Assembly: GCF_031085175.1 (NCBI RefSeq)
Contig: NZ_JAVHUY010000011.1
Span: 124,001-188,000 of the forward strand
Length of the DNA: 64,000 bases
Source of the DNA: Phytohabitans maris
GTDB taxonomy: Bacteria > Actinomycetota > Actinomycetes > Mycobacteriales > Micromonosporaceae
Reading direction: 5' to 3'
In this document: positions 9,189-19,525 of the stretch, in pieces
How positions within the stretch are numbered: the first letter of the stretch is position 1
Layout: each line of letters begins with the position of its first letter
Translations under genes and position numbers: made by a program
Notes under the pieces: generated by a model
What the model saw: the letters and a program-made list of their open reading frames with translations, nothing else
Database searches by the model: none
What the model was told of the DNA's origin: nothing

Positions 9189-11060
9189 CTACTCGCCCGG
9201 AGTCGACTTTGCGATCTGCATCAGGAACTCGATGTTGGTCCGGGTCTGCTTGAGCCGGTCGAGCAGCAGGTCGAGCGCGGCCTGCGTCTCCAGCGAGCTG
9301 AGCACCTTGCGCAGCTTGTGCGAGATGGCCAGCTCCTCCGGCGCGAGCAGGATCTCTTCCTTACGGGTGCCGGACGCGTTCAGGTCGACGGCCGGGAAGA
9401 CCCGCTTGTCAGCGATCTTGCGGTCGAGCTTGAGCTCGGCGTTGCCGGTGCCCTTGAACTCCTCGAAGATGACCGTGTCCATCATGGACCCGGTCTCCAC
9501 CAGCGCGGTGGCGAGGATGGTCAGCGAGCCGCCGTTTTCGATGTTGCGCGCGGCGCCGAGGAAGCGCTTTGGCGGGTAGAGCGCGGTCGAGTCGATACCA
9601 CCCGACATGATCCGGCCACTCGCCGGAGCCGCCAGGTTGTACGACCGGCCGAGCCGGGTCACCGAGTCGAGCAGCACGACGACGTCGTGGCCCAGCTCGA
9701 CGAGGCGCTTGGCCCGCTCGATCGCGAGCTCGGCGACCGTCGTGTGGTCCTGCGGCGGGCGGTCGAACGTGGCCGCGATGACCTCGCCCTTGACCGAGCG
9801 CTGCATGTCGGTGACCTCTTCGGGCCGCTCGTCCACGAGCACCACCATGAGGTGGACCTCGGGGTTGTTACGCGTGATCGCGTTTGCGAGCGCCTGGAGC
9901 ACCATCGTCTTACCGGCCTTGGGCGGGGAGACGATCAGTGCCCGCTGACCCTTGCCGATCGGCATGATCAGATCGATGATCCGGGTCGTCAGGATGTGCG
10001 GCTCGGTCTCCAGCCGCAGGCGCTCCTGCGGGTAGAGCGGAGTCAGCTTGTAGAACTCCGGGCGCCGGCGCGCCTCGTCCGGGTCCATGCCGTTGATGGT
10101 GTCCAGCCGGACCAGCGGGTTGTACTTGTCGCGGCGCTGCTCACCCTCGCGGGTGGCACGCACCGCGCCGGTCACCGCGTCGCCCCGGCGCAGGCCGTAC
10201 TTCTTCACCTGCGACATGGAGACGTAGACGTCGTTGGGACCGGACAGGTAGCCGGTCGTGCGGACGAACGCGTAGTTGTCGAGGACGTCGACGATGCCGG
10301 CGACCGGCACGAGCACGTCGTCATCGGTCACCTGCGGCTCGTTGCCCCCGCCGCCGCCCTCGGCACGCTCGCCGCGGCCGCGCCGGCGGTCCCGGAAGCG
10401 GCTGCGCCGGCTCCGCCGGCCACCGCCCTCCTCGCCGTCGTCGTCTCCGTCGCGGTCGCGCTCGTTGCGCTGCTCACCGCGGTCGCCGCGGTCCCCCCGC
10501 TGGCCGCGCTCGTTGCGGTCGCGGCCGTTGCGCGACTCGCGGTCACCCCGGTCGTTGCGGTCGCCGCGGTCACCGCGGTCGCCCCGCTCGGCGCGCTCCG
10601 CCTCGTCGGGAGCACCGTCGCCGCGGGACTCCGGCGGGCCGGCCGGCCGGCTGGCCCGGCGCGAACGCGGCTCGCGCTCCTCGCCGTCGGACGGCGGCTC
10701 GGAAGACGTCACGGTCACGGGCGCGTCGCCGCCACGACGCTCGGTCTCGGTGGTGTCGGGCACCTCGGCGCGCACCTCTTCGCGAACCGGCGCGACCGCG
10801 GCCGCTACCTCGGCCCGCTGGCGCGGGGTGCCGGCGGTGCCGTCGGCCCCGCCACCCTGGCGCTCGGAAATCGCGGCGATCAGCTCGCCCTTTCGCATCC
10901 GGGCCGTACCCGAGATGCCGAGCGACGCGGCCAGGCTCTGCAGCTCCGGCAACAGCATCGCCGACAGCCCGGTGCCTCGGCGCGCGCGACGCGCGGTGCC
11001 GGCGGCGGCCTGGTCAGCGACGTTGGTGACATCCGACGTCACGTCGGTGGTGTCGCTCAA
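9189..11060 (-). CDS. rho: Transcription termination factor Rho
   Basis: 623-aa hexameric RNA-dependent ATPase that ends transcription. A Rho_N helical domain (about 35-66) precedes a long disordered insert (about 67-235) of Arg/Asp/Gly/Glu runs such as RGDRGDRGE. The cold-shock-type RNA-binding domain and ATPase follow, with Walker A PPKAGKTM. Large basic inserts are known in actinobacterial Rho and change RNA preference. The start codon is TTG at 11060, with AAGGAA five bases upstream. It sits between thrB and rpmE as in related genomes. The 222-bp gap upstream (11061-11282) should hold its promoter; I see no recognisable operator. Confidence 0.97.
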   Translation of the reverse strand: MSDTTDVTSDVTNVADQAAAGTARRARRGTGLSAMLLPELQSLAASLGISGTARMRKGELIAAISERQGGGADGTAGTPRQRAEVAAAVAPVREEVRAEVPDTTETERRGGDAPVTVTSSEPPSDGEEREPRSRRASRPAGPPESRGDGAPDEAERAERGDRGDRGDRNDRGDRESRNGRDRNERGQRGDRGDRGEQRNERDRDGDDDGEEGGGRRSRRSRFRDRRRGRGERAEGGGGGNEPQVTDDDVLVPVAGIVDVLDNYAFVRTTGYLSGPNDVYVSMSQVKKYGLRRGDAVTGAVRATREGEQRRDKYNPLVRLDTINGMDPDEARRRPEFYKLTPLYPQERLRLETEPHILTTRIIDLIMPIGKGQRALIVSPPKAGKTMVLQALANAITRNNPEVHLMVVLVDERPEEVTDMQRSVKGEVIAATFDRPPQDHTTVAELAIERAKRLVELGHDVVVLLDSVTRLGRSYNLAAPASGRIMSGGIDSTALYPPKRFLGAARNIENGGSLTILATALVETGSMMDTVIFEEFKGTGNAELKLDRKIADKRVFPAVDLNASGTRKEEILLAPEELAISHKLRKVLSSLETQAALDLLLDRLKQTRTNIEFLMQIAKSTPGE

Positions 11061-11282
11061 TGGATTCCTTCCCTCGATAGGCCGGGGCTGCCCGGATCGA
11101 AGATCCTAGGTGGCCGGGCGGCCTCGGTGCACCCGCCTCACGTACCAGGGCGGGAGTTTGTAACACAGCAGCGGTGGGCCTAAGCAGCGGATAAGACGAA
11201 CTGACCGCCGAAAGCTTCGGGGTGCGCCGCCACGCAGAGATCTATTGCCTCGCGACTGTGCTAGGGCCAGAGCGTAATCAAC

Positions 11283-12221
11283 TCATCGGACCTGCGGCAA
11301 CAGTGGTCCGCTCGGCGTGTCCCAGTGTACCCCCTCGACGCGGGCCCCGGTGACATCTACTCCCAACCGTTGTGCGAGCCAACCCATTCCCGGTGCGAAA
11401 TCTTCCGGTACCGGCGACAGCGCGAGCACGGAGGGTCCCGCCCCGCTGACCACGGCCGCCACACCCGCCTCTCGCAACGCGGTGACCAGGGCGAACGTGG
11501 CCGGCATGCCGGGCGCGCGGTACTGCTGGTGGAGCCGGTCCTCGGTCGCCGGGAGCAGCAATGCCGGCTCTTCGGTGATCGCGTGGACCAGCAGCGCGGC
11601 CCGGCCCGCCGAACGCGCGGCGTCCGCGTGCGGCACGGTCGCCGGCAGCGCCGCCCGGGCCTCCGCGGTCAACCCGCGGTCCGCGGGCACGAAAACCGTC
11701 GGTTGTACGGATTTGGCGGGTTGCCGCGTCACGGCGATCGCGCCCGATTCCTCCGTCCACGCGATCGTGAACCCGCCGAGGAGGCAAGGCGCGACGTTGT
11801 CGGGGTGCCCCTCGATGCGGGCCGCGAGGCGCAGCGCGGCCGCGGCGTCCATCCGCCACTGCCCGTCGACGGCGAGAGCGCGGGCGAGCTGGATGCCGGC
11901 CACGATGGCGGCGGACGAGGAGCCGAGGCCGCGCGCCTGCGGGATGCGGTTGACGCAGGTGACCGATACCCCGGGCGGGCGGCCACCCAGCTCGTCGAAG
12001 GCCGCGAACATCGCGCGTACCACCAGGTGGGACGCGTCGGCCGGCAGGTCGCCGGCGCCCTCGCCGGACACCTCGACCGCGACGCCGCCCGCCGTCACCC
12101 GCGCCGAGACGTCGTCGTAGAGCGCCAGCGCCAGCCCGAGCGTGTCGTAGCCCGGGCCCAGGTTGGCGCTGGTCGCCGGGGCGCGTACGCGCACGTCGCC
12201 GGGGACGAAGGAGGGGGCCAC
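11283..12221 (-). CDS. thrB: Homoserine kinase
   Basis: GHMP-family kinase that phosphorylates homoserine, the step before threonine synthase. The ATP loop GLGSSSAAIVAG lies about 95 residues in, and PATSANLGPGYD near the N-terminus is the family substrate motif. Its 312 aa is normal length. It uses a GTG start at 12221; an ATG eight bases upstream is out of frame. It is next to rho as usual, but hom and thrC, normally immediately upstream, are more than 6 kb away. Confidence 0.96.
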   Translation of the reverse strand: MAPSFVPGDVRVRAPATSANLGPGYDTLGLALALYDDVSARVTAGGVAVEVSGEGAGDLPADASHLVVRAMFAAFDELGGRPPGVSVTCVNRIPQARGLGSSSAAIVAGIQLARALAVDGQWRMDAAAALRLAARIEGHPDNVAPCLLGGFTIAWTEESGAIAVTRQPAKSVQPTVFVPADRGLTAEARAALPATVPHADAARSAGRAALLVHAITEEPALLLPATEDRLHQQYRAPGMPATFALVTALREAGVAAVVSGAGPSVLALSPVPEDFAPGMGWLAQRLGVDVTGARVEGVHWDTPSGPLLPQVR

Positions 12222-12265
12222 GGGCTCATGGTAGGTCCCTTGATCGGCCTGCCTAGGGTGGCCCC

Positions 12266-12628
12266 GTGGACGAGTTCGGATACGTCGCCATCCAGTTCGC
12301 CGCCCAGCTCCCGGCGCTGATCGTGCTGGTGGTCGGGCTGGCGCTGCTGGCCGCCCGCCGGCGTACCCTCACCGGCCGTGCCGGCGCGCTGGCCGTCTCC
12401 GGGTGCGCGGTGCTGCTCGCCGGCGTCCTCCTCAGCATCGCCTGGACCAGCAGCTACATCTGGATCTACAGCGGCGGCGACTTCGACGTCACCGAGTTCG
12501 GCCTGATCGCCTCCGGGGTGGGCCTGGTGCTCACGCTGGTCCACGCGACCGGACTGGCCCTGGTCATCGCCGCCGTCCTGGCCGGCGCCCGCCCCGCCGC
12601 GCCGCCCTCGTTTCCCATCCCTCCGTGA
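12266..12628 (+). CDS. Small three-helix membrane protein, unknown
   Basis: 120-aa protein with three hydrophobic segments (about 10-30, 40-60 and 80-107) and a short proline-rich tail. I recognise no family motif. It is divergent from thrB. The GTG start has no Shine-Dalgarno, so it may be translated leaderless. Its TGA stop lies inside the left arm of the dispersed hairpin that follows. Function unknown. Confidence 0.7.
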   Translation: MDEFGYVAIQFAAQLPALIVLVVGLALLAARRRTLTGRAGALAVSGCAVLLAGVLLSIAWTSSYIWIYSGGDFDVTEFGLIASGVGLVLTLVHATGLALVIAAVLAGARPAAPPSFPIPP

Positions 12629-12679
12629 TCGAAGCTCCCGTCAAGTCGCTAGAACGACGTGGGGGGAGCTTCGATCACG
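12624..12679. terminator. Dispersed hairpin, best-formed copy
   Basis: Perfect 16-bp arms CGTGATCGAAGCTCCC and GGGAGCTTCGATCACG around a 24-base loop, between two convergent genes. This is the most intact member of the family also seen at 4171 and, as half-copies, near 1628 and 30735. A strong bidirectional terminator is the natural reading. Confidence 0.8.
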
Positions 12680-12685
12680 CTGGAG

Positions 12686-12856
12686 TTAGGAATCCGCGGG
12701 TGGGCGGCGGGGTGAGCGGCCGGCCTGCTTGAGCGCCAAGCGGAGCGCGAACTCGATCTGCGCGTTGACGCTGCGCAGGTCGTCGGCGGCCCACTTGGCG
12801 ACCGCGTCGTAGACGTCGGGGTCGAGCCGGAGCAGGAGCTTCTTGCGCTCGGGCAT
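12686..12856 (-). CDS. Small ribbon-helix-helix (Arc-like) protein
   Basis: 56-aa protein starting MPERKKLLLRLDPDVYDAVAKWAAD, which fits the short beta strand then two helices of Arc/HicB-type ribbon-helix-helix DNA-binding proteins. It starts 13 bases after the SPFH gene with GGAAG ahead of the ATG, so the two form one operon. It is a plausible autoregulator acting at the palindrome upstream of the SPFH gene (13761-13790). Confidence 0.75.
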   Translation of the reverse strand: MPERKKLLLRLDPDVYDAVAKWAADDLRSVNAQIEFALRLALKQAGRSPRRPPADS

Positions 12857-12869
12857 GAGCTTCCTCGGG

Positions 12870-13742
12870 TCAGGCGTACAAGGAGCCCGTGTTGACCACC
12901 GGCTGGACGGCCCGGTCGCCGCAGAGGACCACGAGCAGGTTGGCCACCATCTGCGCCTTGCGCTCCTCGTCCAGGTCGACGACGTGCTCGTCGCGGAGCC
13001 GGTCCAGCGCGTTGGAGACCATGCCCACCGCGCCCTCCACGATCTTGAACCGGGCACTCACGATCGCGCTCGCCTGCTGCCGGGCCAGCATCGCCTGGGC
13101 GATCTCCGGCGCGTACGCCAGGTGGGTCGTGCGCGACTCGAGCACCTCCACGCCGGCGAGCTCGACCCGCTCGCGCAGCTCCTGGGTCAGCTCCTCGCTC
13201 ACCACCGAGCCGTCCCGCAGGCTGGCCCGCCCGCTGTCGTGCGCCTCGTACGGATAGCTGGTCGCCAGGTGCCGCACGGCCGCCTCGGACTGCACCGCCA
13301 CGTACTCGACGTGGTCGTCCACGGCGAACGCGGCCTTGGCCGAGTCGACCACCCGCCACACGACGACGGCCGCGATCTCCACCGGGTTGCCGTCGGCGTC
13401 GGAGACCTTGAGCCGCGCGGTCTCGAAGTTGCGCACGCGGAGCGTGACCCGGCGCTTGGCGGTCAGTGGCCAGGTCCAGTGGAAGCCGGCCACGCGGATG
13501 CTCCCCACGTAGCGCCCGAAGAACTGCACCACCTGGGCATCGTTGGGATTGACGACCGTAAAGCCGGTGGCGACCACGCCGACCACCAGCGCCCACGCCG
13601 AAGCGGTGATCGAGATGCTCAGCGCGGTCGCGGTCTCGGAACCGCCCGCCGTGGCGAGGATCACCACCAGGCCGACCACGGCCAGCACGAACAGGCCCGC
13701 GACGGCGACGAACCCGGACACCCGGAAAGCCTGTCTCTCCAT
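12870..13742 (-). CDS. SPFH (stomatin/prohibitin) domain membrane protein
   Basis: 290-aa membrane protein with two N-terminal hydrophobic segments (about 8-30 and 40-64). An SPFH/Band 7 domain follows (about 65-240), with the typical [14 protein letters not shown] entry and FHWTWPL. SPFH proteins scaffold membrane microdomains and often control proteases or transporters. GGGAG precedes the ATG at 13742. It leads a two-gene operon with the ribbon-helix-helix protein. The target it organises is not apparent from sequence. Confidence 0.88.
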   Translation of the reverse strand: MERQAFRVSGFVAVAGLFVLAVVGLVVILATAGGSETATALSISITASAWALVVGVVATGFTVVNPNDAQVVQFFGRYVGSIRVAGFHWTWPLTAKRRVTLRVRNFETARLKVSDADGNPVEIAAVVVWRVVDSAKAAFAVDDHVEYVAVQSEAAVRHLATSYPYEAHDSGRASLRDGSVVSEELTQELRERVELAGVEVLESRTTHLAYAPEIAQAMLARQQASAIVSARFKIVEGAVGMVSNALDRLRDEHVVDLDEERKAQMVANLLVVLCGDRAVQPVVNTGSLYA

Positions 13743-13760
13743 GACGACTCCCGACAGCCT

Positions 13761-13790
13761 CGATAGCGAAGTGATATCACTACGATAGCG
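13761..13790 (-). promoter_or_regulatory. Palindromic operator with flanking direct repeats upstream of SPFH gene
   Basis: The perfect 12-bp palindrome AGTGATATCACT (13770-13781) is flanked by two identical CGATAGCG octamers (13761-13768 and 13783-13790), starting 18 bases upstream of the SPFH start. Repeats arranged around a dyad suit a ribbon-helix-helix tetramer. The stop of the MFS gene is immediately adjacent (13791). Binding is inferred. Confidence 0.65.
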
Positions 13791-15020
13791 TCACGGGGTC
13801 TCCTCCGCCACCACCGCCGTACCGAGGCCGCGGGTCGCGATCCGCCAGCCGACCGCGTAGACGAGCGTGACCAGCGCGCATCCGGCGATCAGCGCCCGGC
13901 TGTCCACGTGGTCGACGAGCGCGGCGGCCACGAGCTGGCTGACCGAGATGGAGAGCGTGGCGAGCATGAGGTCGGCGGCGAAGACTCGACCCCGCAGGCG
14001 GTCCGGCACCTCGCCCTGGAGCGCGAAGTTGGAGAGGATCCAGTTGGTACCGCCGGCGAAGTGCGCGGCGAAGACCAGCGCCAGCACCAGCGGAAACCAG
14101 GGCGAGACGGCGACGCCGAGGTAGGCGAGGCCGTACGCGATCATCGAGATCGCCAGCCCGGGCAGCAGCCACGAGCGGTGGCCGAGCACCCTGCGCATCG
14201 CGATCGGGCCGACCAGCGCGCCCGCGCCGCGTACGCCGAAGAGCAGCCCCGCCCCGATCGCGCCCACGCCGAAGCGGCCGGCGAGCAGCGGGAAGACGGT
14301 CAGCACGCCGTTGCCGAGCCCGACCGCGGACTTCACCGTGACGAGCGCGAGCACCCGCGGGCGGTGCGCGATGTAGGCGAGCGACTCGCGGATCGCGGTC
14401 CAGGTGCCCGGCCGGACCTCGTCGCCGTTGCGCGGCGCCTGCAAGGGCCGGCGGATCCGCCACTCCAGGCCCGCGGCCACGGCCAGCGCCGCCGAGGCGA
14501 TCCAGAAGCAGGTGTACGGGCTGAAGGCCGCGCTCAGCACGCCGCCGAGCGAGGCGCCGACGACGGCCATCGTGCCCCACGCCGAGCCGGCGACCGCGTT
14601 GGCGGCGGCGAGGTCCTCGATGTCCACCACGTTGGGGAGGGCGGCCTGGGCGGCCGGCGAGTAGAACGCCTTGGCCACGGCGAGCGCCCCGATCGCGACG
14701 AGCGCCAGGGCGGCCGCGCCGGCACCCCGTACCGCCTGCAGGAGCACCACGGCGAGCAGCGCGGCGACGTTCGAGAGGACGAGGAGCTTCTTGCGGTCGA
14801 GCCGGTCGGCGATGGTACCGGTGACCGGGAGCAGCAGCGCGACCAGCCCGGTGTCGACGGCGAGGACCAGCCCGCCCCAGACGCCGCTGCCGGTCAGCTC
14901 CGGCAGGAGGACCAGCAGCGGCACCATGACGAACCAGTCCGCGCCGAAGACGACGAGCTCGGCCGCGAAGAGGTTACGGAAGTCGCGGTTGTGCGTAAGG
15001 ACCGATAGGGGAGACGCCAC
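13791..15020 (-). CDS. MFS transporter (EntS/MFS_3-like)
   Basis: 409-aa major facilitator with about 12 hydrophobic segments. Its loop motif GTIADRLDRKK after helix 2 is the MFS motif A (GxxADRxxRK). It resembles siderophore/multidrug exporters of the EntS group. The GTG start has no good Shine-Dalgarno. It ends 16 bases after the start region of the RND gene's neighbour and is read in the same direction, so the two exporters may be co-transcribed. Substrate not predictable. Confidence 0.88.
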   Translation of the reverse strand: MASPLSVLTHNRDFRNLFAAELVVFGADWFVMVPLLVLLPELTGSGVWGGLVLAVDTGLVALLLPVTGTIADRLDRKKLLVLSNVAALLAVVLLQAVRGAGAAALALVAIGALAVAKAFYSPAAQAALPNVVDIEDLAAANAVAGSAWGTMAVVGASLGGVLSAAFSPYTCFWIASAALAVAAGLEWRIRRPLQAPRNGDEVRPGTWTAIRESLAYIAHRPRVLALVTVKSAVGLGNGVLTVFPLLAGRFGVGAIGAGLLFGVRGAGALVGPIAMRRVLGHRSWLLPGLAISMIAYGLAYLGVAVSPWFPLVLALVFAAHFAGGTNWILSNFALQGEVPDRLRGRVFAADLMLATLSISVSQLVAAALVDHVDSRALIAGCALVTLVYAVGWRIATRGLGTAVVAEETP

Positions 15021-15036
15021 GTACCAAGACGTTACG

Positions 15037-18000
15037 TCACTGCATTGGTTTCTTGATCTTTGGCAGGCGGAGCACCTCGAACTGGTCGGTCCCCTCGATC
15101 AGCGCGGCCGAGGGCTTGGCCGGCGGCGGGGCGACGAGCGGCTCGTGGCCGTTGCTCGGCCGCGGCCCGGCGAAGACCAGGTCGGGCTCGCGGCGGAACC
15201 GCTCCTTGAAGCTCTCCACCATCGTGTAGAGCGTCGGCACGAGCACCAGCGTCAGCAGCGTGGAGCTGATCAGGCCGCCGATCACCACGATCGCGAGCGG
15301 CTGCGAGATGAAGCCGCCCTCGCCGGTCAGGCCGAGCGCCATCGGCAGCAGCGCGAAGATCGTGGCGATCGCGGTCATCAGGATCGGCCGCAGCCGGCGC
15401 CGCCCGCCCTCGACGACCGCCTCCAGCACCGGCATGCCCTGCTGCCGGTACTGGTTGACGAGGTCCATCAGCACGATCGCGTTGGTGACCACGATGCCGA
15501 CGAGCATCAGGATGCCGATCAGCGCCGGTACGCCGAGCGGGGTGCCGGTGACCAGCAGCAGCGTGATCGCGCCGGTCGCCGCGAACGGGATCGACACGAG
15601 CAGGATCACCGGCTGCACCAGGCTGCGGAACGTCGCCACCATGATCACGAAGACGATCGCGATCGCGGCGAGCACGGCCAGCCCGAGGTCCGCGAACGCC
15701 TCGGCCTGGTCGGCGCTGACGCCCCCGATCTCGTACGTGGCACCCGGCGGCAGGTCGAGCCCTTCGAGGCGCTCGGTCAGCGCGGCGCTCACGGCACCGA
15801 CGTTGGAGCCGGTCGCGGTGCCGGTGACGGTGGCACTCCGCTCGCCGTCGATGCGGGTGATCTCGACCGGGCCGGCGACCTCGTCGATGTCGGCGACGTC
15901 GTCGAGGCGGAAGGTGCCGATCCGGTGCGCCCGCAGTGCCTCCACTGTGGCCGGTGAGCCGGCCGGGGTCACCACCACGTCCTGCTGTACGCCATCGATG
16001 CTCACCCGCCCCACCGGGCCACCCCGCATGATCTGCGCGACGATCTGGCCGATCGCCTGCTCGGTGAGGCCCACGCGGGTGGCCGTGGCCCGGTCGACCA
16101 CCACGTCGAGCCGCGGCACGTCCGCCGACAGGCTGGTGCTGACCTGGTCGACGTCGGGTGTCTCGGTCATCGCCTGGCGTACCTGGTCGGTCGCCTGGGC
16201 CAGCGCGTCCGGGTCGGCGGCCTGGACGATCACCTCGAGCTCGTCGGTGGAACCGCCGTCCGGCCCGCCGCCACCGCCGACCGTGATCTCACCGGCGCCG
16301 TTGATGCCGCCCAACTGCTGGCGCAGCTCGTCCTGTACCTCGCCGGAGTCGACGCCCTCCTTGACCGTCACCGAGAAGCTGGCCGCGGTGACCCCGCCGC
16401 CGTCCCACGGCGCGCCGCCGCCACCGGCGGTCACCTGGTACGACTCGATGTCGTCGCGGCCGGCCAGCACGCCCTCCACCCGGCGGGCGGCCGCGTCGGT
16501 GGCGTCGAGGCTGGTGCCGGGCGGCAGCTCCTGGCTGATCACGAACGTGTCCTGCCCGGAGTCGTCCAGGAAGTTGGTCTTCAGCTGCGTGGAGAGCCCG
16601 AAGGTGCCGAGCAGCACCGCGAGCCCGATGCCCACCGTGGCCCACCGGCGCCGGGTGGCGAAGCCGATCACCGGCAGGTACGCGAGCTGGAGGAAGCTGT
16701 GCCGCTCCCGCTCCTCGGCCGCCCGCCGCACGGACGCCTCGTCGCCGGCACCGGTCGCCGGGCGCAGGAACCAGTACGCCAGCACCGGGATGACGGTCAG
16801 CGAGACCAGCAGCGACGCGAGCAGGGCCACCGTCACCGTGATCGCGAAGGGCGCGAAGAGCTGCCCCACGAACCCGCCGACGAGCGCGATCGGGGCGAAC
16901 ACCGCGACCGTGGTGAGCGTCGACGCGGTCACCGCGCCGGCCACCTCCTTGACGCCGTCGAGGATCGCCCGGCGCTTGTCCTCGCCGTACCCGAGATGGC
17001 GTTTGATGTTTTCCAGTACGACGATCGAGTCGTCGACGACGCGTCCGACCGCGATCGTGAGCGCGCCGAGCGTGAGCAGGTTGAGCGAGTAGTCGCCGAT
17101 CCACAGGGCGATCAGCGCGACCAGCACCGACAGCGGGATCGACACGGCGGTGACGAGGGTCGAGCGGACGGAGAGCAGGAAGACCAGGATCACGAGTACG
17201 GCCATCAGCAGGCCGAGCAGCCCCTCGGTGGTGAGGCTGTCGATCGACTTCTCCACGAACGGCGCCTGGTCGAAGATCACGGTCAGCGTGGCCCCGCTGC
17301 TCTCGCCCAGGTCGGCGAGGCGGTCGCGGATCTCGTGCGAGATCTCCACCGCGTTGCCGTCGGGCGCGGCGGTCACCGCGATGCCGATGCTGTCCTGCCC
17401 GTTGGTGCGGGTGAACCCGGTCGGCGGCGCCAGCCCCGGCTCGACGGTCGCCACCGCGCCGAGCTGCACCGGGTTGGCCCCCGGGCCGGGCGCCAGCCAC
17501 AGCTCGCGCAGCTGGTCGATGGTCGTGATCGGCGTACCCACCTGGATCGTGCGGGTCTTGTCGTCGGCGGTGAGCGCGCCGGCCGGGATCGCCACCCCGT
17601 TGGCCTGCAACGCCGTGCTGATGGAGCGGACGTCGAGGCCGGCGGCGGCCATCTTCGCCGGGTCCGGCGTGACCGCCACGACCGGGTCGCGAGCACCCTC
17701 GATGTCGACCGTGCGGACCCCGTCGATCTCCTCGAGGTCGGGCACGACCGTGCTCTCCAGCCGGTCCACGAGCTCCTTCGGGTCGCCTCCCTCGCCGTTC
17801 GACGCGAACAGCACGACCGCCGGCAGGTCGTCGGTGCTCCCCGCGAAGACCTGCGGCTCCACCCCGTCCGGCAGTTGCGGGCCGACCCGGCTGAGCGCGG
17901 TCTGCAGCTTGTTCGTCGCGTCGTCGAGGTCGGTGCCGAACTCGAACTCGACCTGGATGCTCGCCGACCCCTCGCGCGACGTGGAGGTCACCTTGCTGAG

Positions 18001-18243
18001 GCCGGCGATGCCCCGCACGGAGTTCTCTATCGGCTCGGTCACGCGCTGCTCGACGATCTCCGGCGCGGCACCCGGGTAGGGCGCCACGACGAACGCCGCG
18101 GGGAACTCCAGCGAAGGCAGCAGCTGCTGCTTCAGCGAGGGGATCGCGAACGCCCCGAACGCGGTGACGACCACCGCGACGAGCGCGACCAGACCGCGGT
18201 TGGCAAGGCTGAGTCTGGCGAACAACGACATGTCGGAGCTCAC
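15037..18243 (-). CDS. AcrB-type RND efflux permease
   Basis: 1068-aa inner-membrane proton-driven pump of the HAE1/AcrB type. It shows the two-fold repeat of one helix, a large periplasm-type domain and five to six helices. The proton-relay pair lies in GRVVDDSIVVLENIKRH at about residue 400, matching AcrB D407/D408. No adaptor or outer-membrane partner is nearby, as for Bacillus SwrC-like pumps in Gram-positives. The start is ambiguous: GTG 18243 directly follows GGAG, while ATG 18231 is spaced 11-12 bases from the same GGAG. It is divergent from thrC across a gap holding an ACGAA-n2-TTCGT dyad. Confidence 0.92.
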   Translation of the reverse strand: MSSDMSLFARLSLANRGLVALVAVVVTAFGAFAIPSLKQQLLPSLEFPAAFVVAPYPGAAPEIVEQRVTEPIENSVRGIAGLSKVTSTSREGSASIQVEFEFGTDLDDATNKLQTALSRVGPQLPDGVEPQVFAGSTDDLPAVVLFASNGEGGDPKELVDRLESTVVPDLEEIDGVRTVDIEGARDPVVAVTPDPAKMAAAGLDVRSISTALQANGVAIPAGALTADDKTRTIQVGTPITTIDQLRELWLAPGPGANPVQLGAVATVEPGLAPPTGFTRTNGQDSIGIAVTAAPDGNAVEISHEIRDRLADLGESSGATLTVIFDQAPFVEKSIDSLTTEGLLGLLMAVLVILVFLLSVRSTLVTAVSIPLSVLVALIALWIGDYSLNLLTLGALTIAVGRVVDDSIVVLENIKRHLGYGEDKRRAILDGVKEVAGAVTASTLTTVAVFAPIALVGGFVGQLFAPFAITVTVALLASLLVSLTVIPVLAYWFLRPATGAGDEASVRRAAEERERHSFLQLAYLPVIGFATRRRWATVGIGLAVLLGTFGLSTQLKTNFLDDSGQDTFVISQELPPGTSLDATDAAARRVEGVLAGRDDIESYQVTAGGGGAPWDGGGVTAASFSVTVKEGVDSGEVQDELRQQLGGINGAGEITVGGGGGPDGGSTDELEVIVQAADPDALAQATDQVRQAMTETPDVDQVSTSLSADVPRLDVVVDRATATRVGLTEQAIGQIVAQIMRGGPVGRVSIDGVQQDVVVTPAGSPATVEALRAHRIGTFRLDDVADIDEVAGPVEITRIDGERSATVTGTATGSNVGAVSAALTERLEGLDLPPGATYEIGGVSADQAEAFADLGLAVLAAIAIVFVIMVATFRSLVQPVILLVSIPFAATGAITLLLVTGTPLGVPALIGILMLVGIVVTNAIVLMDLVNQYRQQGMPVLEAVVEGGRRRLRPILMTAIATIFALLPMALGLTGEGGFISQPLAIVVIGGLISSTLLTLVLVPTLYTMVESFKERFRREPDLVFAGPRPSNGHEPLVAPPPAKPSAALIEGTDQFEVLRLPKIKKPMQ

Positions 18244-18364
18244 TCCAAGGGGGATGGGAAACGCACGAGGGATGCGGCGCTCACCTTAGCGGTCGCCACT
18301 CTGGTGCGGTGTAGGACATCCGGCCTCACCTGCCCCAGCCGTACCGACTTTCACTCTTTTTGTT

Positions 18365-18376
18365 ACGAAGATTCGT
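18365..18376. promoter_or_regulatory. Small dyad in RND/thrC divergent promoter region
   Basis: ACGAA-GA-TTCGT dyad in an unusually T-rich stretch between the divergent RND pump and thrC. It could bind a TetR-like repressor of the pump, but no regulator gene is adjacent, so the assignment is weak. Confidence 0.35.
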
Positions 18377-18466
18377 CCCGGCAGGTGGTTATCGGTCGGG
18401 TGGCGAACACTCGATCGCGGCAGAGTGGGGCATCCTGGAGCTGCGACGCGAGACAGGAGAGACGCC

Positions 18467-19516
18467 ATGTGGCGGGGTCTTATAGAGCAGTACCGGGACC
18501 GCCTGCCGGTCACCGGTTCCACGCCGGTCGTCACGCTGTACGAGGGCAATACGCCGCTCGTGCCCGCTCCGGTGCTGTCCTCCCGGCTGGGCTGCGACGT
18601 CTACCTCAAGGTGGAGGGGGCCAACCCGACCGGCTCGTTCAAGGACCGGGGCATGACGCTGGCCGTCTCCAAGGCGGTCGAGAGCGGCTCCAAGGCGATC
18701 ATCTGCGCCTCGACCGGCAACACCTCGGCCTCCGCCGCGGCGTACGCGGCACGCGCCGGCCTCACCTGCGCGGTGCTCGTACCGCAGGGCAAGATCGCGC
18801 TCGGCAAGCTGGCCCAGGCGCTCGTGCACGGCGCGCGGCTGCTCCAGGTGAGCGGCAACTTCGACGACTGCCTGTCACTCGCCTCGAAGCTCTCCCTCGA
18901 CTACCCGGTGGCCCTGGTCAACTCGGTCAACATCGACCGCATCCACGGGCAGAAGACGGCCGCCTTCGAGATCGTCGAGGCGCTCGGCGACGCGCCCGAC
19001 ATCCACTGCCTGCCGGTCGGCAACGCCGGCAACATCACCGCGTACTGGCTGGGCTACCAGGAGGACCGCCAGGAGGGCAACGCGACCCGGACGCCGAAGA
19101 TGTACGGCTTTCAGGCCTCCGGCGCGGCCCCGATCGTCACCGGCAAGGTGGTCGCCGAGCCGTCGACCATCGCCACCGCGATCCGCATCGGCAACCCGGC
19201 GAGCTGGACCAAGGCGGTCGACGCCCGCGACGCGTCGGGCGGCCTGATCGCGGCGGTCACCGACCGGCAGATCCTCTCCGCGTACCGGCTGCTCGCCCGC
19301 GAGGTCGGCGTCTTCGTGGAGCTGGCGAGCGCGGCCAGCGTCGCCGGCCTGCTCCAGGAGGCCGAGGCCGGCCGGGTCCCGCGCGGCTCCACGGTGGTCT
19401 GCACGGTGACCGGCCACGGCCTCAAGGACCCGGAGTGGGCCATCTCCACGGCACCGTCCCCGACGACGATCCAGCTCGACGTCATCGCCGCCGCGCGAGC
19501 CCTCGACCTGGCCTAG
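18467..19516 (+). CDS. thrC: Threonine synthase
   Basis: 349-aa PLP enzyme converting O-phosphohomoserine to threonine. The Schiff-base lysine is in [11 protein letters not shown], and the phosphate loop is GNAGN. The ATG at 18467 has AGGAGA seven bases upstream; an earlier in-frame codon is weaker. It is on the opposite strand to hom and thrB, which is unusual because the three genes normally form one run. Transcription ends at a strong hairpin (19526-19587). Confidence 0.96.
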   Translation: MWRGLIEQYRDRLPVTGSTPVVTLYEGNTPLVPAPVLSSRLGCDVYLKVEGANPTGSFKDRGMTLAVSKAVESGSKAIICASTGNTSASAAAYAARAGLTCAVLVPQGKIALGKLAQALVHGARLLQVSGNFDDCLSLASKLSLDYPVALVNSVNIDRIHGQKTAAFEIVEALGDAPDIHCLPVGNAGNITAYWLGYQEDRQEGNATRTPKMYGFQASGAAPIVTGKVVAEPSTIATAIRIGNPASWTKAVDARDASGGLIAAVTDRQILSAYRLLAREVGVFVELASAASVAGLLQEAEAGRVPRGSTVVCTVTGHGLKDPEWAISTAPSPTTIQLDVIAAARALDLA

Positions 19517-19525
19517 CCCATCCGA

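Noticed and set aside
9045-11183. 712-codon open frame on the plus strand
   Set aside because: Antisense to rho; Ala/Val runs mirror the RGD-rich insert.
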